A stretch of 64,000 nt of DNA. Origin: Cohnella endophytica. GTDB lineage: Bacteria > Bacillota > Bacilli > Paenibacillales > Paenibacillaceae. Positions 33,630-43,046 of the stretch are shown here, piece after piece. A model generated the notes under the pieces. That model ran no database searches and was not told where the DNA came from. It worked only from the letters and a program-made list of their open reading frames with translations. Position numbers and translations under genes: made by a program. The stretch spans positions 1-64,000 of the forward strand of contig NZ_RBZM01000002.1 in assembly GCF_003628305.1 (NCBI RefSeq), in the 5' to 3' direction. Each line of letters begins with the position of its first letter. Position 1 is the first letter of the stretch.

Positions 33630-34730
33630 CTACCAACCCATCCGTTCTCGCAACGAAGTAATATGCGCAACGTGATGGCGTCCGTGCCAAGCGTACAAAC
33701 CTAGCGTTTCGTCGAGTCGGGAAATTCGCTGCGATGACGGATGGAAAAACGTCTTCGCATAATCGGTCTCGGTCATCGCCCTTAAGAAGTATGCCCAACG
33801 CGCATGCAGCCCCGAAATCAAAGACGTCGATAATTGTACTGGTGCATCGGACGCATCCGGCAATATCGCCCAGCGCTCTTCGTAATACGGTTTGATCGCG
33901 GGTTGCTCCTCCGTCAAGGCCAGCTTAAATCGCGCGAAACTGTTCAGATGGCTATCCCCGATATGATGGACGACTTGCCTGACGGTCCATCCATCCGGAC
34001 GATAGGGCGTGTCTAATTGCTCGTCCGAGAGATCTGCTAGCGCTTTCAGAAGCATCGTAGGCAGGCTCTCGATCTCATCGATCCAGCGCTCGCGTTGTTC
34101 CGACGTAATAGGACCTTCGTGCTTGAATCTGCCGATCGGATATTTCAAGTCCGGAATCATGTCTCGGGTCACCTTCACTTTCAGCTCGTGTAGTATTTTT
34201 TCAATAAAATCCGCTTTCGCGTTCGTATAGGCTTCGCGATCGTGACGATAAAGTTCGGCCAGCTCCACTTTCAGCTGGCCGTAGGCCATCGCCCACTCTC
34301 TCCGGTCCAACAAGGCATCGCGGAAAACGAGCTGCTCCTCGTAACGGTGCTCGCCAAGCAAATAAAGATGCAGATGCGCTACACTTCGGTCGTCTATCGC
34401 TTGTACGAAGAACCTTCGAAATGGCCGCAAGTCCAATTCGGGAGGCACGTAGTTCCAATTATCGAGAGCTAACGCCTCCGCGATCATCTTCAGCGTATCG
34501 TAAGACGGCACTTGGGCCATCATGTCGAGGATCGGCTTGGCCGGCAGCCCCGGAATTGCCGTACTTCCGATATGCTCGACGTGCATGACTCCGTAAGGCT
34601 TCAATATCTCTTCCAACCTGGCGGAGAGCTTTTCGCCTGCTGACAACCACCTCGGATTCGCATCCGCGAGCCTCACTTCTTCCGTTGCCCATTTGGGCCA
34701 ATCCCTTGTCGAATCGGACATCCGCGCCAT
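33630..34730 (-). CDS. GrpB family domain fused to DinB/YfiT-like domain
   Basis: 366 residues. N-terminal half (about 12-180) is a GrpB/UPF0157 nucleotidyltransferase-fold domain: WLSAGEKLSARLEEIL, VEHIGSTAIPGLPAKPILDMMAQV and HLHLYLLGEHRYEEQLVFRDALL. C-terminal half (about 190-366) is a YfiT/BstA-type DinB domain: YPIGRFKHEGPITSEQRERWI, then VRQVVHHIGDSHLNSF and YAWHGRHHVAHITSLRERMGW, which supply the three metal-binding histidines. Each domain normally occurs as a separate protein. GrpB-type proteins are little characterised, and YfiT-type proteins are putative metal hydrolases or bacillithiol transferases. The gene has its own start and is 27 bases after hisC. Confidence 0.88.
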   Translation of the reverse strand: MARMSDSTRDWPKWATEEVRLADANPRWLSAGEKLSARLEEILKPYGVMHVEHIGSTAIPGLPAKPILDMMAQVPSYDTLKMIAEALALDNWNYVPPELDLRPFRRFFVQAIDDRSVAHLHLYLLGEHRYEEQLVFRDALLDRREWAMAYGQLKVELAELYRHDREAYTNAKADFIEKILHELKVKVTRDMIPDLKYPIGRFKHEGPITSEQRERWIDEIESLPTMLLKALADLSDEQLDTPYRPDGWTVRQVVHHIGDSHLNSFARFKLALTEEQPAIKPYYEERWAILPDASDAPVQLSTSLISGLHARWAYFLRAMTETDYAKTFFHPSSQRISRLDETLGLYAWHGRHHVAHITSLRERMGW

Positions 34731-34757
34731 CTCCTTTATCGGATCATGGTTATGCCA

Positions 34758-35822
34758 TCATGCGTTGTCTACGATGTCGCGCAATACTTCGAGGAATTGA
34801 CGCATTTCATCATCGGTGCCGATGCTCACGCGAAGATACTGGTCGATCCTCGGTTTATTGAAATATCGGACAAGGATGCCTTTGCCTTTCAGTGAAAGGA
34901 ACAATTCCTCCGCCGATCTCTCCGGATGCGTGGTAAAGATAAAGTTCGCCTCCGACTCGATCGTGCGGAAACCAAGCTCGTTTAATGCCTCCACGGTTCG
35001 GGTCCTTGTTGCGACGACTTTCCGATTCGTTTCCTCGAAGTACTTCCGATCCTTGATTGCAGCGACCGCTCCGGCTAGAGCCAATCGATCCAGCGTATAG
35101 GAATTGAAGGAATTCTTGATTCGGTTCAACCCTTCTATGAGATCGGGATGACCTACGGCCATACCGACGCGCAATCCTGCCAACGAACGCGACTTGGATA
35201 ACGTCTGAACGACGAGCAGATTCGGATATTCCGCGACGAACGGAACGGCAGACTGTCCGCCGAAGTCGATATAAGCCTCGTCTACGATAACGACTTGATC
35301 TTTATTCGCTTCCAAAATGACCTTTAGCTGATCAACGAGCATATACCTTGCCGTCGGAGCGTTCGGGTTCGGAAGCACGATTCCCCCGTTGGGAACGCAA
35401 TAGTCGCTCGCTTGAATTCGGAATCGCTCGTCCGTCGGCACCGTCTCGTATTTAAGCCCATATAGGTTTGCGTATACCGGATAGAACGTATAAGTGACGT
35501 CGGGGAACAATATCCGTTTATCCGCGGAGTAAAACGCCGGAAAAGCGAACGCGAGAATCTCGTCCGAGCCGTTGCCGACGAAGATACGATCCTTCGGGTA
35601 ACCGAAATAATCGGCTAGCGTTTCAACCAGTTCATCGCAAGTCGGATCCGGATAAAGACGCAGATCCTCGTTCGCCGCGGCTTGAATAGCTTCGATCACC
35701 TTCGGAGAAGGCGGATATGGATTCTCGTTCGTATTCAGTTTTATGTAACTTCTGTCTTTCGGTTGCTCTCCAGGCACGTAAGGCACTAAAGAAGCCGTTA
35801 ACTTGCTCCAATATTTACTCAA
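34758..35822 (-). CDS. hisC: histidinol-phosphate aminotransferase
   Basis: 354 residues, a class I/II PLP aminotransferase. It begins YWSKLTASLVPYVPGEQPKDRSYIKLNTNENPYPPSPKV, the HisC N-terminus. VGNGSDEILAFAF binds the cofactor phosphate, VIVDEAYIDFGG holds the cofactor-binding Asp, and the Schiff-base Lys is in TLSKSRSLAGLRVGMAVG near 211. It makes histidinol phosphate in histidine synthesis and in Bacillales may also act on aromatic amino acids. It is isolated from other his genes here. Confidence 0.93.
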   Translation of the reverse strand: MSKYWSKLTASLVPYVPGEQPKDRSYIKLNTNENPYPPSPKVIEAIQAAANEDLRLYPDPTCDELVETLADYFGYPKDRIFVGNGSDEILAFAFPAFYSADKRILFPDVTYTFYPVYANLYGLKYETVPTDERFRIQASDYCVPNGGIVLPNPNAPTARYMLVDQLKVILEANKDQVVIVDEAYIDFGGQSAVPFVAEYPNLLVVQTLSKSRSLAGLRVGMAVGHPDLIEGLNRIKNSFNSYTLDRLALAGAVAAIKDRKYFEETNRKVVATRTRTVEALNELGFRTIESEANFIFTTHPERSAEELFLSLKGKGILVRYFNKPRIDQYLRVSIGTDDEMRQFLEVLRDIVDNA

Positions 35823-35967
35823 TGTTCATCCTCCTCGCTACTCTTAATTATACAATCCGATCGCTTTGGGGTCTATAACGCTTGGAACCTCCTTCAAGTT
35901 GACCACTTACAAACGATCATGTATATTGTCTATATAAAATAGAACATTATAGGGAAGTGTTTGTTCG

Positions 35968-36723
35968 ATGAGTATTTCCGATCTTTTCTGGAATGCGTCC
36001 GCCGAGCAACTGAAGCGCGGATACGTCCGGGATCAAGATTTATATGTTTGCTTGTTATGCGGCAAGACGACGGAACAAGGCGTCGTGTATCCTCATGGTG
36101 ACGCTTTTTACGACGCCGAACGATCGTTGCGCCATCATATCGAGCAAATTCACGGCTCGGTGTTCGAATTTCTAGTCGGCTTGGATAAGAAGCTGACAGG
36201 CTTGACCGAGCATCAGAATAGCCTCCTTCGCCTCTTCTTTCAAGGCAAGAGCGACGCGGAAGTTCAGAAGGAGCTTTCGATCGGAAGCGCGTCTACGATA
36301 CGCAACCATCGATTCGTACTGAAGGAAAAAGAACGGCAGTCGAAGGTATTTCTAACGTTAATGGAGCTTCTTAAGGATAAGGACAAGCATGCGCCCGCGA
36401 TCGTCCCCGTTCATGCGACCGCGCGAATGGTCGACGAACGATACAATTACACGATCGAAGAAGCCGAACAGGCTTTGGAGAAATATTTTCCCGAAGGCAC
36501 GGAAGGTCCGCTTCTGAAGTTCGACATTCAGGAGAAGCACAGGCTCATCGTGCTGCGAGAGATTGCCAAGCGCTTCAAGAAAGACCAGAACTACACCGAG
36601 AAGGAAGTTAACCGTATCATCAAGACGGCTTACGAAGACTATGCGGTAATTAGACGTTATTTGATCGAATACGGGTTCATGGACAGAGAGCCTGACGGCA
36701 GCCGGTATTGGCTGAAAGACTAG
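35968..36723 (+). CDS. zinc-finger/HTH protein with DUF2087 domain
   Basis: 251 residues in three parts. Residues 25-65 hold a C2H2-like zinc-binding motif: VCLLCGK, then RHHIEQIH. Residues about 75-115 form a helix-turn-helix of sigma-region-4/LuxR type (LTEHQNSLLRLFFQGKSDAEVQKEL). The C-terminal half is DUF2087 (LKFDIQEKHRLIVLREIAKRFKKDQNYTEKEVNRII...VIRRYLIEYGFMDREPDGSRYWL), a winged-helix-like domain. It is probably a DNA-binding regulator of unknown targets. A GIY-YIG-like gene follows 23 bases downstream. Confidence 0.83.
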   Translation: MSISDLFWNASAEQLKRGYVRDQDLYVCLLCGKTTEQGVVYPHGDAFYDAERSLRHHIEQIHGSVFEFLVGLDKKLTGLTEHQNSLLRLFFQGKSDAEVQKELSIGSASTIRNHRFVLKEKERQSKVFLTLMELLKDKDKHAPAIVPVHATARMVDERYNYTIEEAEQALEKYFPEGTEGPLLKFDIQEKHRLIVLREIAKRFKKDQNYTEKEVNRIIKTAYEDYAVIRRYLIEYGFMDREPDGSRYWLKD

Positions 36724-36746
36724 AATCAAGGATTGGAGCGGATATT

Positions 36747-37106
36747 ATGAAAAGCAAGGAAGAACGCGCTCGGTTAGTGGAACAATTCAAGGAAATTCCG
36801 ATAGAGGCCGCCGTCTACCAGATCAGAAACAAGATCAATGGCAAATTGCTCGTCGACAGCACGCGGAATCTCAAGACGATCAACGGACGCATGATCTCCC
36901 TGAACGGAGGCACGGAAACAAACAAGGAACTCCAAAAGGAATGGAACGAGTACGGTCCGGACGCCTTCGCCATCGAGGTGTTGGAGAAACTTAAACCGAA
37001 CGACAATCCGTTCGTCAAGATAAAAGATGAGCTGAATAAGCTGGAGCAACAATGGATCGAGAAGCTCCAACCCTTCGGAGAAAAAGGCTATCATTCGTCC
37101 AAATAG
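36747..37106 (+). CDS. GIY-YIG nuclease family protein, probably degenerate
   Basis: 119 residues from the ATG at 36747 with GGAGCGG upstream. The GIY-YIG region reads AAVYQIRNKINGKLLVDSTRNLKTINGR (about 18-45): the first catalytic Tyr and the Arg are kept, but YIG is replaced by LVD. The C-terminal part has the conserved DELNKLEQQWIEKLQPFGEKGYH. Nuclease activity is therefore doubtful, although the fold is likely. It is in an operon with the zinc-finger/DUF2087 gene and ends at a strong terminator. Confidence 0.78.
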   Translation: MKSKEERARLVEQFKEIPIEAAVYQIRNKINGKLLVDSTRNLKTINGRMISLNGGTETNKELQKEWNEYGPDAFAIEVLEKLKPNDNPFVKIKDELNKLEQQWIEKLQPFGEKGYHSSK

Positions 37107-37142
37107 GAATTTTGCGCGAACATGCCTCCAAATACGACAAAA

Positions 37143-37187
37143 GGGCTATCCCGACAGGTCATAACGGACCTGGGGATAGCCCCGTTT
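37143..37187. terminator. bidirectional terminator between GIY-YIG and RidA genes
   Basis: A long stem (GGGCTATCCCGACAGGTC / GACCTGGGGATAGCCC, one mismatch or bulge) with an ATAACG loop, followed by CGTTTTC. It separates two converging genes. Confidence 0.88.
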
Positions 37188-37188
37188 T

Positions 37189-37578
37189 CTATGATTGCGT
37201 AATCGCTTGAACCTCGATTTCTACGAGCAATTCCGGATCTATAAGTGCCTTCACCTCTACCATTGTTGCCACGGGACGGATATCCGCGAAACGTTCACCA
37301 TGCGCTTTTCCGATTTTCTCCCAATCCGCCATATTCGTTACGAACATTCGCGTCCGAACGACGTCCTCCATGACGGCACCAAGCTGTGTCAGCGCGTCGT
37401 GGATAATGTCGAGAATGTATTTGGTTTGTCCGTATGCATCGCCTTTGGAGACGACTTCTCCGTCTTTCATCGCGGTCGTTCCCGCCACTTCGACGATATT
37501 GCCCACGCGAATCGCTCGGCTATACCCGACGATCGGTTCCCACGGTGACCCGGTAGATACTTTCTGCCTTGGTTCCAT
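37189..37578 (-). CDS. RidA/YjgF family protein
   Basis: 129 residues. Typical Rid pattern: YSRAIRVGNIVEVAGTTAMKDGEVV near the N-terminus, GQTKYILDIIHDALTQLGAVMEDVVRTRMFVTNMADWEKI in the middle and the C-terminal RPVATMVEVKALIDPELLVEIEVQAI, with the conserved Arg and Glu that bind the imine carboxylate. Rid proteins hydrolyse reactive enamine/imine intermediates from PLP enzymes. The exact subgroup cannot be assigned with certainty. Confidence 0.9.
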   Translation of the reverse strand: MEPRQKVSTGSPWEPIVGYSRAIRVGNIVEVAGTTAMKDGEVVSKGDAYGQTKYILDIIHDALTQLGAVMEDVVRTRMFVTNMADWEKIGKAHGERFADIRPVATMVEVKALIDPELLVEIEVQAITQS

Positions 37579-37717
37579 ACCTGCTCAACTCCCTCGACTT
37601 TTCGTGCGTTCGGCATTGAGGATTACCAAAACCGTTGAGTTTTGTGCCTCTTGCGCATTATAATGAAATTTGGTGTATGTAGCAAACCTCGATTCCTACA
37701 GAAAAAGGTGTCCATAA

Positions 37718-39274
37718 ATGAGTATTCTTACCGTTAAAAACTTAACCCACGGCTTCGGTGACCGCGCGATCTTTAATGATGTATCCTTCCGCTTGCTTAA
37801 AGGCGAGCACGTTGGTTTGATCGGCGCGAACGGCGAAGGCAAATCGACTTTCATGAACATTATTACGGGCAGTCTGGAGCCGGATGCCGGCAAAGTCGAA
37901 TGGGCGAGGAAAGTCCGAGTCGGTTATCTGGATCAGCATTCCGTGCTTCAGAAAGGCATGACCATCCGCGACGTCCTTCGCGGAGCGTTCCGTTATCTCA
38001 TGGATCTCGAGACGGAAATGAACGAAATGTACGATAAAATGGGTTCGGCGACACCCGAGGAACTCGAACAGCTGTTAGAGGAAGTCGGTACGATCCAAGA
38101 CGTGCTCACGAACAACGATTTTTATTTGATCGATGCCAAGGTCGAAGAAATCGCCCGCGGTCTCGGACTCGGAGATATCGGACTCGACCGCGACGTCCAC
38201 GACTTAAGCGGCGGACAACGTACCAAAGTCCTGCTAGCGAAGCTGCTTCTCGAGAAACCCGACATTCTGCTCCTCGATGAGCCGACCAACTACTTGGACG
38301 AACAACATATCGAATGGCTGAAGCGGTATTTGCAAGAGTACGAGAATGCATTCATCCTCGTCTCCCATGACATTCCGTTCCTGAATAGCGTCATTAACTT
38401 GATCTACCATATGGGCAATCAAGAGCTCAATCGTTACGTCGGCGATTACGATAACTTCTTGTTGCTGCACGAAGCGAAGAAGCAGCAGCTGGAATCCGCG
38501 TTTAAGCGCCAGCAGCAAGAGATCGACGACCTTAAAGATTTCGTGGCGCGCAACAAAGCCCGCGTCTCGACTCGAAATATGGCGATGAGCCGCCAGAAGA
38601 AACTCGATAACATGGATATTATCGAGCTCGCCAGGGAGAAGCCGAAGCCGGAATTCCGTTTCAAGGAAGCCCGCACGTCCGGTCGTTTGATCTTTGAAGC
38701 GAAGGATCTCGTGATCGGTTACGATGAGCCGTTATGCCGGAATATCGACCTGCTCATGGAACGCGGACAGAAGATCGCGATCGTCGGGGCGAACGGCATC
38801 GGAAAGACGACGTTGCTCCGGAGCTTACTGGGAGAGATTCCTCCCCTGTCCGGTTCGGTAAAGCAAGGCGATAATATGTTCATCGGTTATTTCGAGCAAG
38901 AGATCAAAGGCGCGGCCGACGAGACTTGCATCGAAGCGGTGTGGAAGAACTTCCCTTCCATGACGCAATTCGAAGTGCGCGCGGCGCTGGCCAAATGCGG
39001 ATTAACGACTAAGCATATCGAGAGCAAGATCTCGGTTCTAAGCGGAGGCGAGAAAGCGAAAGTCCGTTTATGCAACCTAATCAACAAGGAAACGAACCTC
39101 CTTGTACTCGATGAGCCGACGAACCATTTGGACGTGGACGCCAAAGAAGAACTGAAACGTGCGCTTAAAGACTACAAGGGCAGTATCCTGCTCATCAGCC
39201 ATGAACCGGAATTTTATCGCGACGTAGCGACGGACATCTGGAATTGCGAATCCTGGACGACAAAAGTATTCTAA
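37718..39274 (+). CDS. ABC-F family ATPase
   Basis: 518 residues, two soluble nucleotide-binding domains without membrane segments. Domain 1: GANGEGKST (36-44), LSGGQRTKV (about 163) and LLLDEPTNYLDEQH. Linker of about 80 charged helical residues (LLLHEAKKQQLESAFKRQQQ). Domain 2: GANGIGKTT (about 355), LSGGEKAKV and LVLDEPTNHLD. G+C and codon use match the chromosome, unlike the ABC-F gene at 2.8 kb. It is therefore more likely a resident translation factor of the EttA/YbiT kind than an acquired resistance gene. Confidence 0.9.
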   Translation: MSILTVKNLTHGFGDRAIFNDVSFRLLKGEHVGLIGANGEGKSTFMNIITGSLEPDAGKVEWARKVRVGYLDQHSVLQKGMTIRDVLRGAFRYLMDLETEMNEMYDKMGSATPEELEQLLEEVGTIQDVLTNNDFYLIDAKVEEIARGLGLGDIGLDRDVHDLSGGQRTKVLLAKLLLEKPDILLLDEPTNYLDEQHIEWLKRYLQEYENAFILVSHDIPFLNSVINLIYHMGNQELNRYVGDYDNFLLLHEAKKQQLESAFKRQQQEIDDLKDFVARNKARVSTRNMAMSRQKKLDNMDIIELAREKPKPEFRFKEARTSGRLIFEAKDLVIGYDEPLCRNIDLLMERGQKIAIVGANGIGKTTLLRSLLGEIPPLSGSVKQGDNMFIGYFEQEIKGAADETCIEAVWKNFPSMTQFEVRAALAKCGLTTKHIESKISVLSGGEKAKVRLCNLINKETNLLVLDEPTNHLDVDAKEELKRALKDYKGSILLISHEPEFYRDVATDIWNCESWTTKVF

Positions 39275-39296
39275 GACGATGACCACGATATGAAGT

Positions 39297-39343
39297 AAAG
39301 GCCTGCCTCCTCGCCGATATCGGCGAGGAGGCAGGCCTTTTGT
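39297..39343. terminator. perfect 44-bp palindrome, bidirectional terminator
   Basis: The 22-base left half (39297-39318) is the exact reverse complement of the right half (39319-39340), centred on GATATC with no loop. Flanking T/A runs allow termination on both strands between converging genes. Confidence 0.85.
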
Positions 39344-39358
39344 TATATGCGGCATTCG

Positions 39359-39862
39359 TTATCCGACTTTAAGCCCCATCATGACGAGGTCTCTCTCCAC
39401 GCCGTCCAAGATCGCGACTCCGGGCAGGAACCCCCATTGTTCGAAGCCGAATTTTTTGAGCAGTCCCAAGCTCGGAGCGTTATGTCCGAACACTAATCCA
39501 ATGACGTTACGGATGTTTAAGCTGGGACAAGCGTCCAACGCCATTTGCAAGAAAGTGCTTCCGACTCCCTTCGCCCGGTTGTCCGGCGAGATATAGATGC
39601 TGATCTCGGCAGTCGCGTCGTATGCGGCCCTCTGATGGAATTTGGAGAAACTTAACCATGCGATAATCCGACCATCGAGCTTCATAACCCATAGCGGCCT
39701 GTAATTCTCGGAATGCTCCTCGAACCAAAGCGCTCGGCTTTCCACGGTTACCGGCTCGAGATCCGCGGTTACCATCCTGCTCTCGATCGTCGAGTTATAA
39801 ATTTCGACGATCCTGTCTAAATCCGATCTTAAGGCATGTACGATTTCAAAGGATTGCGTCAT
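39359..39862 (-). CDS. GNAT N-acetyltransferase, phosphinothricin-acetyltransferase-like
   Basis: 167 residues. It starts [34 protein letters not shown], typical of the Pat/YwnH-type group, with [40 protein letters not shown] carrying the acetyl-CoA loop and [28 protein letters not shown] at the end. Members acetylate methionine sulfoximine, phosphinothricin or amino acids. Which one cannot be told. The start overlaps the epimerase gene by four bases. Confidence 0.9.
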   Translation of the reverse strand: MTQSFEIVHALRSDLDRIVEIYNSTIESRMVTADLEPVTVESRALWFEEHSENYRPLWVMKLDGRIIAWLSFSKFHQRAAYDATAEISIYISPDNRAKGVGSTFLQMALDACPSLNIRNVIGLVFGHNAPSLGLLKKFGFEQWGFLPGVAILDGVERDLVMMGLKVG

Positions 39863-40887
39863 GGTGTAATCAGGCCTCCATCAAGTTCGCCGGCGTATTG
39901 TTCGAGCAATTGACTTTCCTTCCCGGGCGCTAACCCGGCTCTCCGCTCCGTTTCTTTGCGGGACGCATCCCACGCCATCGTCGCTTCGATCGTATCCGCT
40001 AACGGCCGGAACGTCAATCCGTCCGCCAACGCACGGCGACAATCCACGTTCAGCAAATAACGAGCTTCCTTCGTATCCCCTGTACCGGGCAGCCACAACG
40101 GCACTTCGATCCAAGGTCCTGTATCGCGATTCAATAAAAACTCGTCGTCGACCCATTGAAGTCGAGCGTCGCTCCCGATCGTATTCACGCATGCGTCCAA
40201 GAAATCGAACATCGACATGGGGGTTGCCGGACCGGTCGCGTTGTAGACTCCCGTTCGACGCTGTTCCGTCATCCTGATGATCCAATCCGCCAAATCCCTG
40301 ACATCGATAAATTGAACGATAGCTTCCGGTTTGCCCGGAGCAAGGACGGTTCCACCTTTGCTTATTCTGGCCGGCCAATACGTAAAACGGTCCGTCGGAT
40401 CTTGAGGACCCACGATGAGTCCCGGACGGATCATTAACGCGCGACCGGGTATCTCTTCCTCCACGGCTTGTTCGCATGCGGCTTTAAGCGGTCCATAGTT
40501 CGCTCCTACATCCTCGCTAGCCGGATCCTCCAATTTCCCGACTGGACTCCCCTCGTCCCGTCCGGGCTCAAGGAAGTTCTCGTATACCGATATCGTGGAT
40601 ATAAAGACGTACCGGTCAACGGCATCCGCCAATAAACGCGCCGAATCCCTCGCGATTCTCGGGACATAAGCCGACGTATCGATAACCGCATCCCATCGTT
40701 TGCCCTTTAAGGAATCCAAATTACCGTCCCGATCTCCCGTAAGCTTCTCTACGCCGGGGAACGGTTGTCCGCTATCCGTTTGCGTACGTCCGCGATTGAA
40801 TATCGTGACCTCGTGTCCGGCTTTGAGCGCGCTATGTACAAGATGATGACCAAGGAAGGCGGTGCCGCCCAGAATAAGAATTTTCAT
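39859..40887 (-). CDS. NAD-dependent epimerase/reductase (extended SDR)
   Basis: 342 residues. Rossmann motif [14 protein letters not shown] at 3-16 (GGxxFxG type). STISVY replaces the usual SSxxVY block, and the catalytic YxxxK is represented by [10 protein letters not shown] (Tyr about 150). The C-terminal region fits isoflavone-reductase-like/epimerase proteins. It is related to nucleotide-sugar epimerases and mRNA-binding-like atypical SDRs. The substrate is unknown. It forms a two-gene unit with the acetyltransferase. Confidence 0.87.
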   Translation of the reverse strand: MKILILGGTAFLGHHLVHSALKAGHEVTIFNRGRTQTDSGQPFPGVEKLTGDRDGNLDSLKGKRWDAVIDTSAYVPRIARDSARLLADAVDRYVFISTISVYENFLEPGRDEGSPVGKLEDPASEDVGANYGPLKAACEQAVEEEIPGRALMIRPGLIVGPQDPTDRFTYWPARISKGGTVLAPGKPEAIVQFIDVRDLADWIIRMTEQRRTGVYNATGPATPMSMFDFLDACVNTIGSDARLQWVDDEFLLNRDTGPWIEVPLWLPGTGDTKEARYLLNVDCRRALADGLTFRPLADTIEATMAWDASRKETERRAGLAPGKESQLLEQYAGELDGGLITP

Positions 40888-40941
40888 CGCTAACCTCCAG
40901 TTCCGTCAACAAATCGTATTTGCTATTCATTATATCGCAAT

Positions 40942-41655
40942 TTACCAAGGGATGGCTTCGGATAGCCGCAATCCGAAGACATCCAAGAACAAGCCGTATA
41001 ATTGTTCGCAATTGTCTTCGCTTCCGCAGAAAGACGGCGATAGCGCGACCGTGATCAAGACGTATGGGCAAAGATCACGCAAATATGCGAGTTCTTCCTT
41101 GATCAGGGCTTCCGGCTTGAGCCTAATTCGCTCGGATTCCAAGTCGCGGACGGCGAAGACGTCCAAATCTAGATCCAAGATGACGGAACCTGCGACCAGC
41201 GGAAATAGATTGGAACCCATACGCTCCTTGAGATCATGTAGGGATTCGAATCTGGAGCCGGAATACTCTCTATTCTTCAGTAAGGCTTTGATCGGCGCCA
41301 GTTGTTCGCCATTCAAATTCCAATCGGATAGATCGAACGGATCGGATGGGTCTTCATCCTTAGGGCACACGTAGATGATCCGATCGATCAGCTCGGCCGC
41401 GAAGCCCGCCCAGATAAAGTTGTCGATCTCCAGCTTACCGGCAACGTTAAGATAATCAGCCATGCACTCCATTTCATGCAAACCTTCGGCCATTACTCCG
41501 TCCCACGTATCGTCCAGATGCGCATCGACGTGCAACAGAGTCGGACGCGAACCGGTCCAGCCTTCCTCTTTCCCTATCGCCCAAGCAGCGAATGCCCACT
41601 GGTGATTGCGTGAAATATAGATTCTGTTTTCCGGATAGCAAACTCGGTAATTCAT
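40942..41655 (-). CDS. UPF0489 family protein
   Basis: 237 residues from the ATG at 41655, which has GGAG five bases upstream. An ATG six codons earlier is possible but has none. The family pattern is clear: VYYPEN-like N-terminus, ISRNHQWAFAAWAIG, then LLHVDAHLDDTWDG (His and Asp cluster), ending with VILDLDLDVFAVRD and a VLITVALSPSFCGSE block. This arrangement of His/Asp motifs resembles arginase/deacetylase-like metal centres. No function has been established to my knowledge. Confidence 0.82.
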   Translation of the reverse strand: MNYRVCYPENRIYISRNHQWAFAAWAIGKEEGWTGSRPTLLHVDAHLDDTWDGVMAEGLHEMECMADYLNVAGKLEIDNFIWAGFAAELIDRIIYVCPKDEDPSDPFDLSDWNLNGEQLAPIKALLKNREYSGSRFESLHDLKERMGSNLFPLVAGSVILDLDLDVFAVRDLESERIRLKPEALIKEELAYLRDLCPYVLITVALSPSFCGSEDNCEQLYGLFLDVFGLRLSEAIPW

Positions 41656-41796
41656 ATCGCTCCGCCAGGTCATGCGATCTTTTTCTCGAGATCCGAATTG
41701 TCCCTCTGAACTTGCGAAAGTTGTAATTGATCCATATGCGATTCCCTTCCCAGCGTTTAAATGCGCGTTCCTTGTTTGTCATTATTCGCGTTGCGA

Positions 41797-42414
41797 TTAG
41801 TCCAACCACACCTCGCGTTCATCGTTGGCGACCATGTCCCATACGCGAACGATTTGGGCTTCCGTGTTTCTCTCCGCGGAAAGCTCCGGCAGCGCGTTTC
41901 TGTCGAACCAGGCTGCCTCGGTCGTCTCCAACCCGGATTCCAGCGTTCCCCCTATGACTTCGCACAGAATGAACATTTTATACACATGGGAAGGTGCGGG
42001 CGGATGTCCATGATTTTTCTTATCCAGCACGGCAAGCAGTCTCACGGGTTGCACATCCAGTCCGGACTCTTCCTTCGCTTCCTTTACGGCAATTTCCTTC
42101 GGCGATAATCCCACGTCCGCCCATCCGCCGGGCAACGCCCATGCGCCATCAAGCTTTTCCTTCACAAGCAAGAGCCGGTTTGCTTGGATCACGACGCATC
42201 GAATGTCAACCTTGGGTGTCGCATAACCCGTTTCCCGCGCGAATAAGTCGCGTATGATCTCCGATTCAACTTGCGTGTACTCGTTCAAGATTTCAACGCT
42301 TAGCTCGCGAAGCATCTCAAAGCGTTCTTGATCGTAAGCGTCTTTCGTATAAGCGAGACCCGTCTGGCTAATCGCTTGGATCTGCTTGGCCCAACTTAAC
42401 CATTTCAACTCCAT
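41797..42414 (-). CDS. NUDIX hydrolase with N-terminal extension
   Basis: 205 residues. An N-terminal helical domain (about 1-60, WLSWAKQIQAISQTGLAYTKDAYDQERFE) of the NUDIX_N type precedes the Nudix fold. The Nudix box reads GGWADVGLSPKEIAVKEAKEESGLDV (about 95-120): the metal-binding KEAKEE part is intact, while the first Glu of the classical box is Leu, as is common in this subgroup. Relatives hydrolyse ADP-sugars or CDP-choline. The precise substrate is unknown. Confidence 0.9.
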   Translation of the reverse strand: MELKWLSWAKQIQAISQTGLAYTKDAYDQERFEMLRELSVEILNEYTQVESEIIRDLFARETGYATPKVDIRCVVIQANRLLLVKEKLDGAWALPGGWADVGLSPKEIAVKEAKEESGLDVQPVRLLAVLDKKNHGHPPAPSHVYKMFILCEVIGGTLESGLETTEAAWFDRNALPELSAERNTEAQIVRVWDMVANDEREVWLD

Positions 42415-42432
42415 GCGGTTGCATACCTCCGA

Positions 42433-43014
42433 TTAGTATACGATTTTCTCATCCGATTCGACTCTGTACCCGACGGTTATACTTCCGATCTTATCGTTCG
42501 GCTCGAACTCGTAGTTTTTATTTTTCTTCCTGTCATCGATATCCCCGTCCAACCACAATTGAATGGAATAGCGTCCTTTGGAAAATAAACCGTTTGGGCT
42601 ACCGTGCAATCCCTCGGTTTCCAACTTCCGCGCTGCTTGTTCGAAGGTGTCTCCTACCCGCACGCCCAATGCTTCGTTCGCGGGATCCGCGGTCGTCATC
42701 AACTTGACCTTCGGGCTTTTACTGCCTTCCATGCGGCGATCCAACGTCTCGGAATACCGTCCCGAAAGCTTGATTTGCGGAAAAATAAAATTCAGTTCGC
42801 AACCGAAGCAATAAGGGGTTTTGTCCGAGCCTAACCCGTACATTTTTCCGACTTCCGCTCGGTTCATGAACAGATGAACATCGTTAAACGAGATGCGTTC
42901 CATTTTCTGATCTAAAGGACTCTCATGAAACCGATTGTATATGACGAATGCCAAACAACCCAATATTATAGTCATCGCAAGCACGATGATTAGAATCGAT
43001 TTCTTGTTTCCCAA
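42433..43014 (-). CDS. membrane-anchored protein of unknown function
   Basis: 193 residues. One N-terminal membrane helix (KSILIIVLAMTIILGCLAFVIY, about 4-25), and the rest is predicted outside the cell. The extracellular part contains two Cys in PYCFGCELNF and ends with several beta strands (RYSIQLWLDGDIDD; IGSITVGYRV). No family is recognised. It is divergent from cdaS and lies 18 bases before the NUDIX gene on the same strand. Confidence 0.75.
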   Translation of the reverse strand: MGNKKSILIIVLAMTIILGCLAFVIYNRFHESPLDQKMERISFNDVHLFMNRAEVGKMYGLGSDKTPYCFGCELNFIFPQIKLSGRYSETLDRRMEGSKSPKVKLMTTADPANEALGVRVGDTFEQAARKLETEGLHGSPNGLFSKGRYSIQLWLDGDIDDRKKNKNYEFEPNDKIGSITVGYRVESDEKIVY

Positions 43015-43046
43015 CGTCTTCCTCCTTCTCCAATTTCGATTACGAC

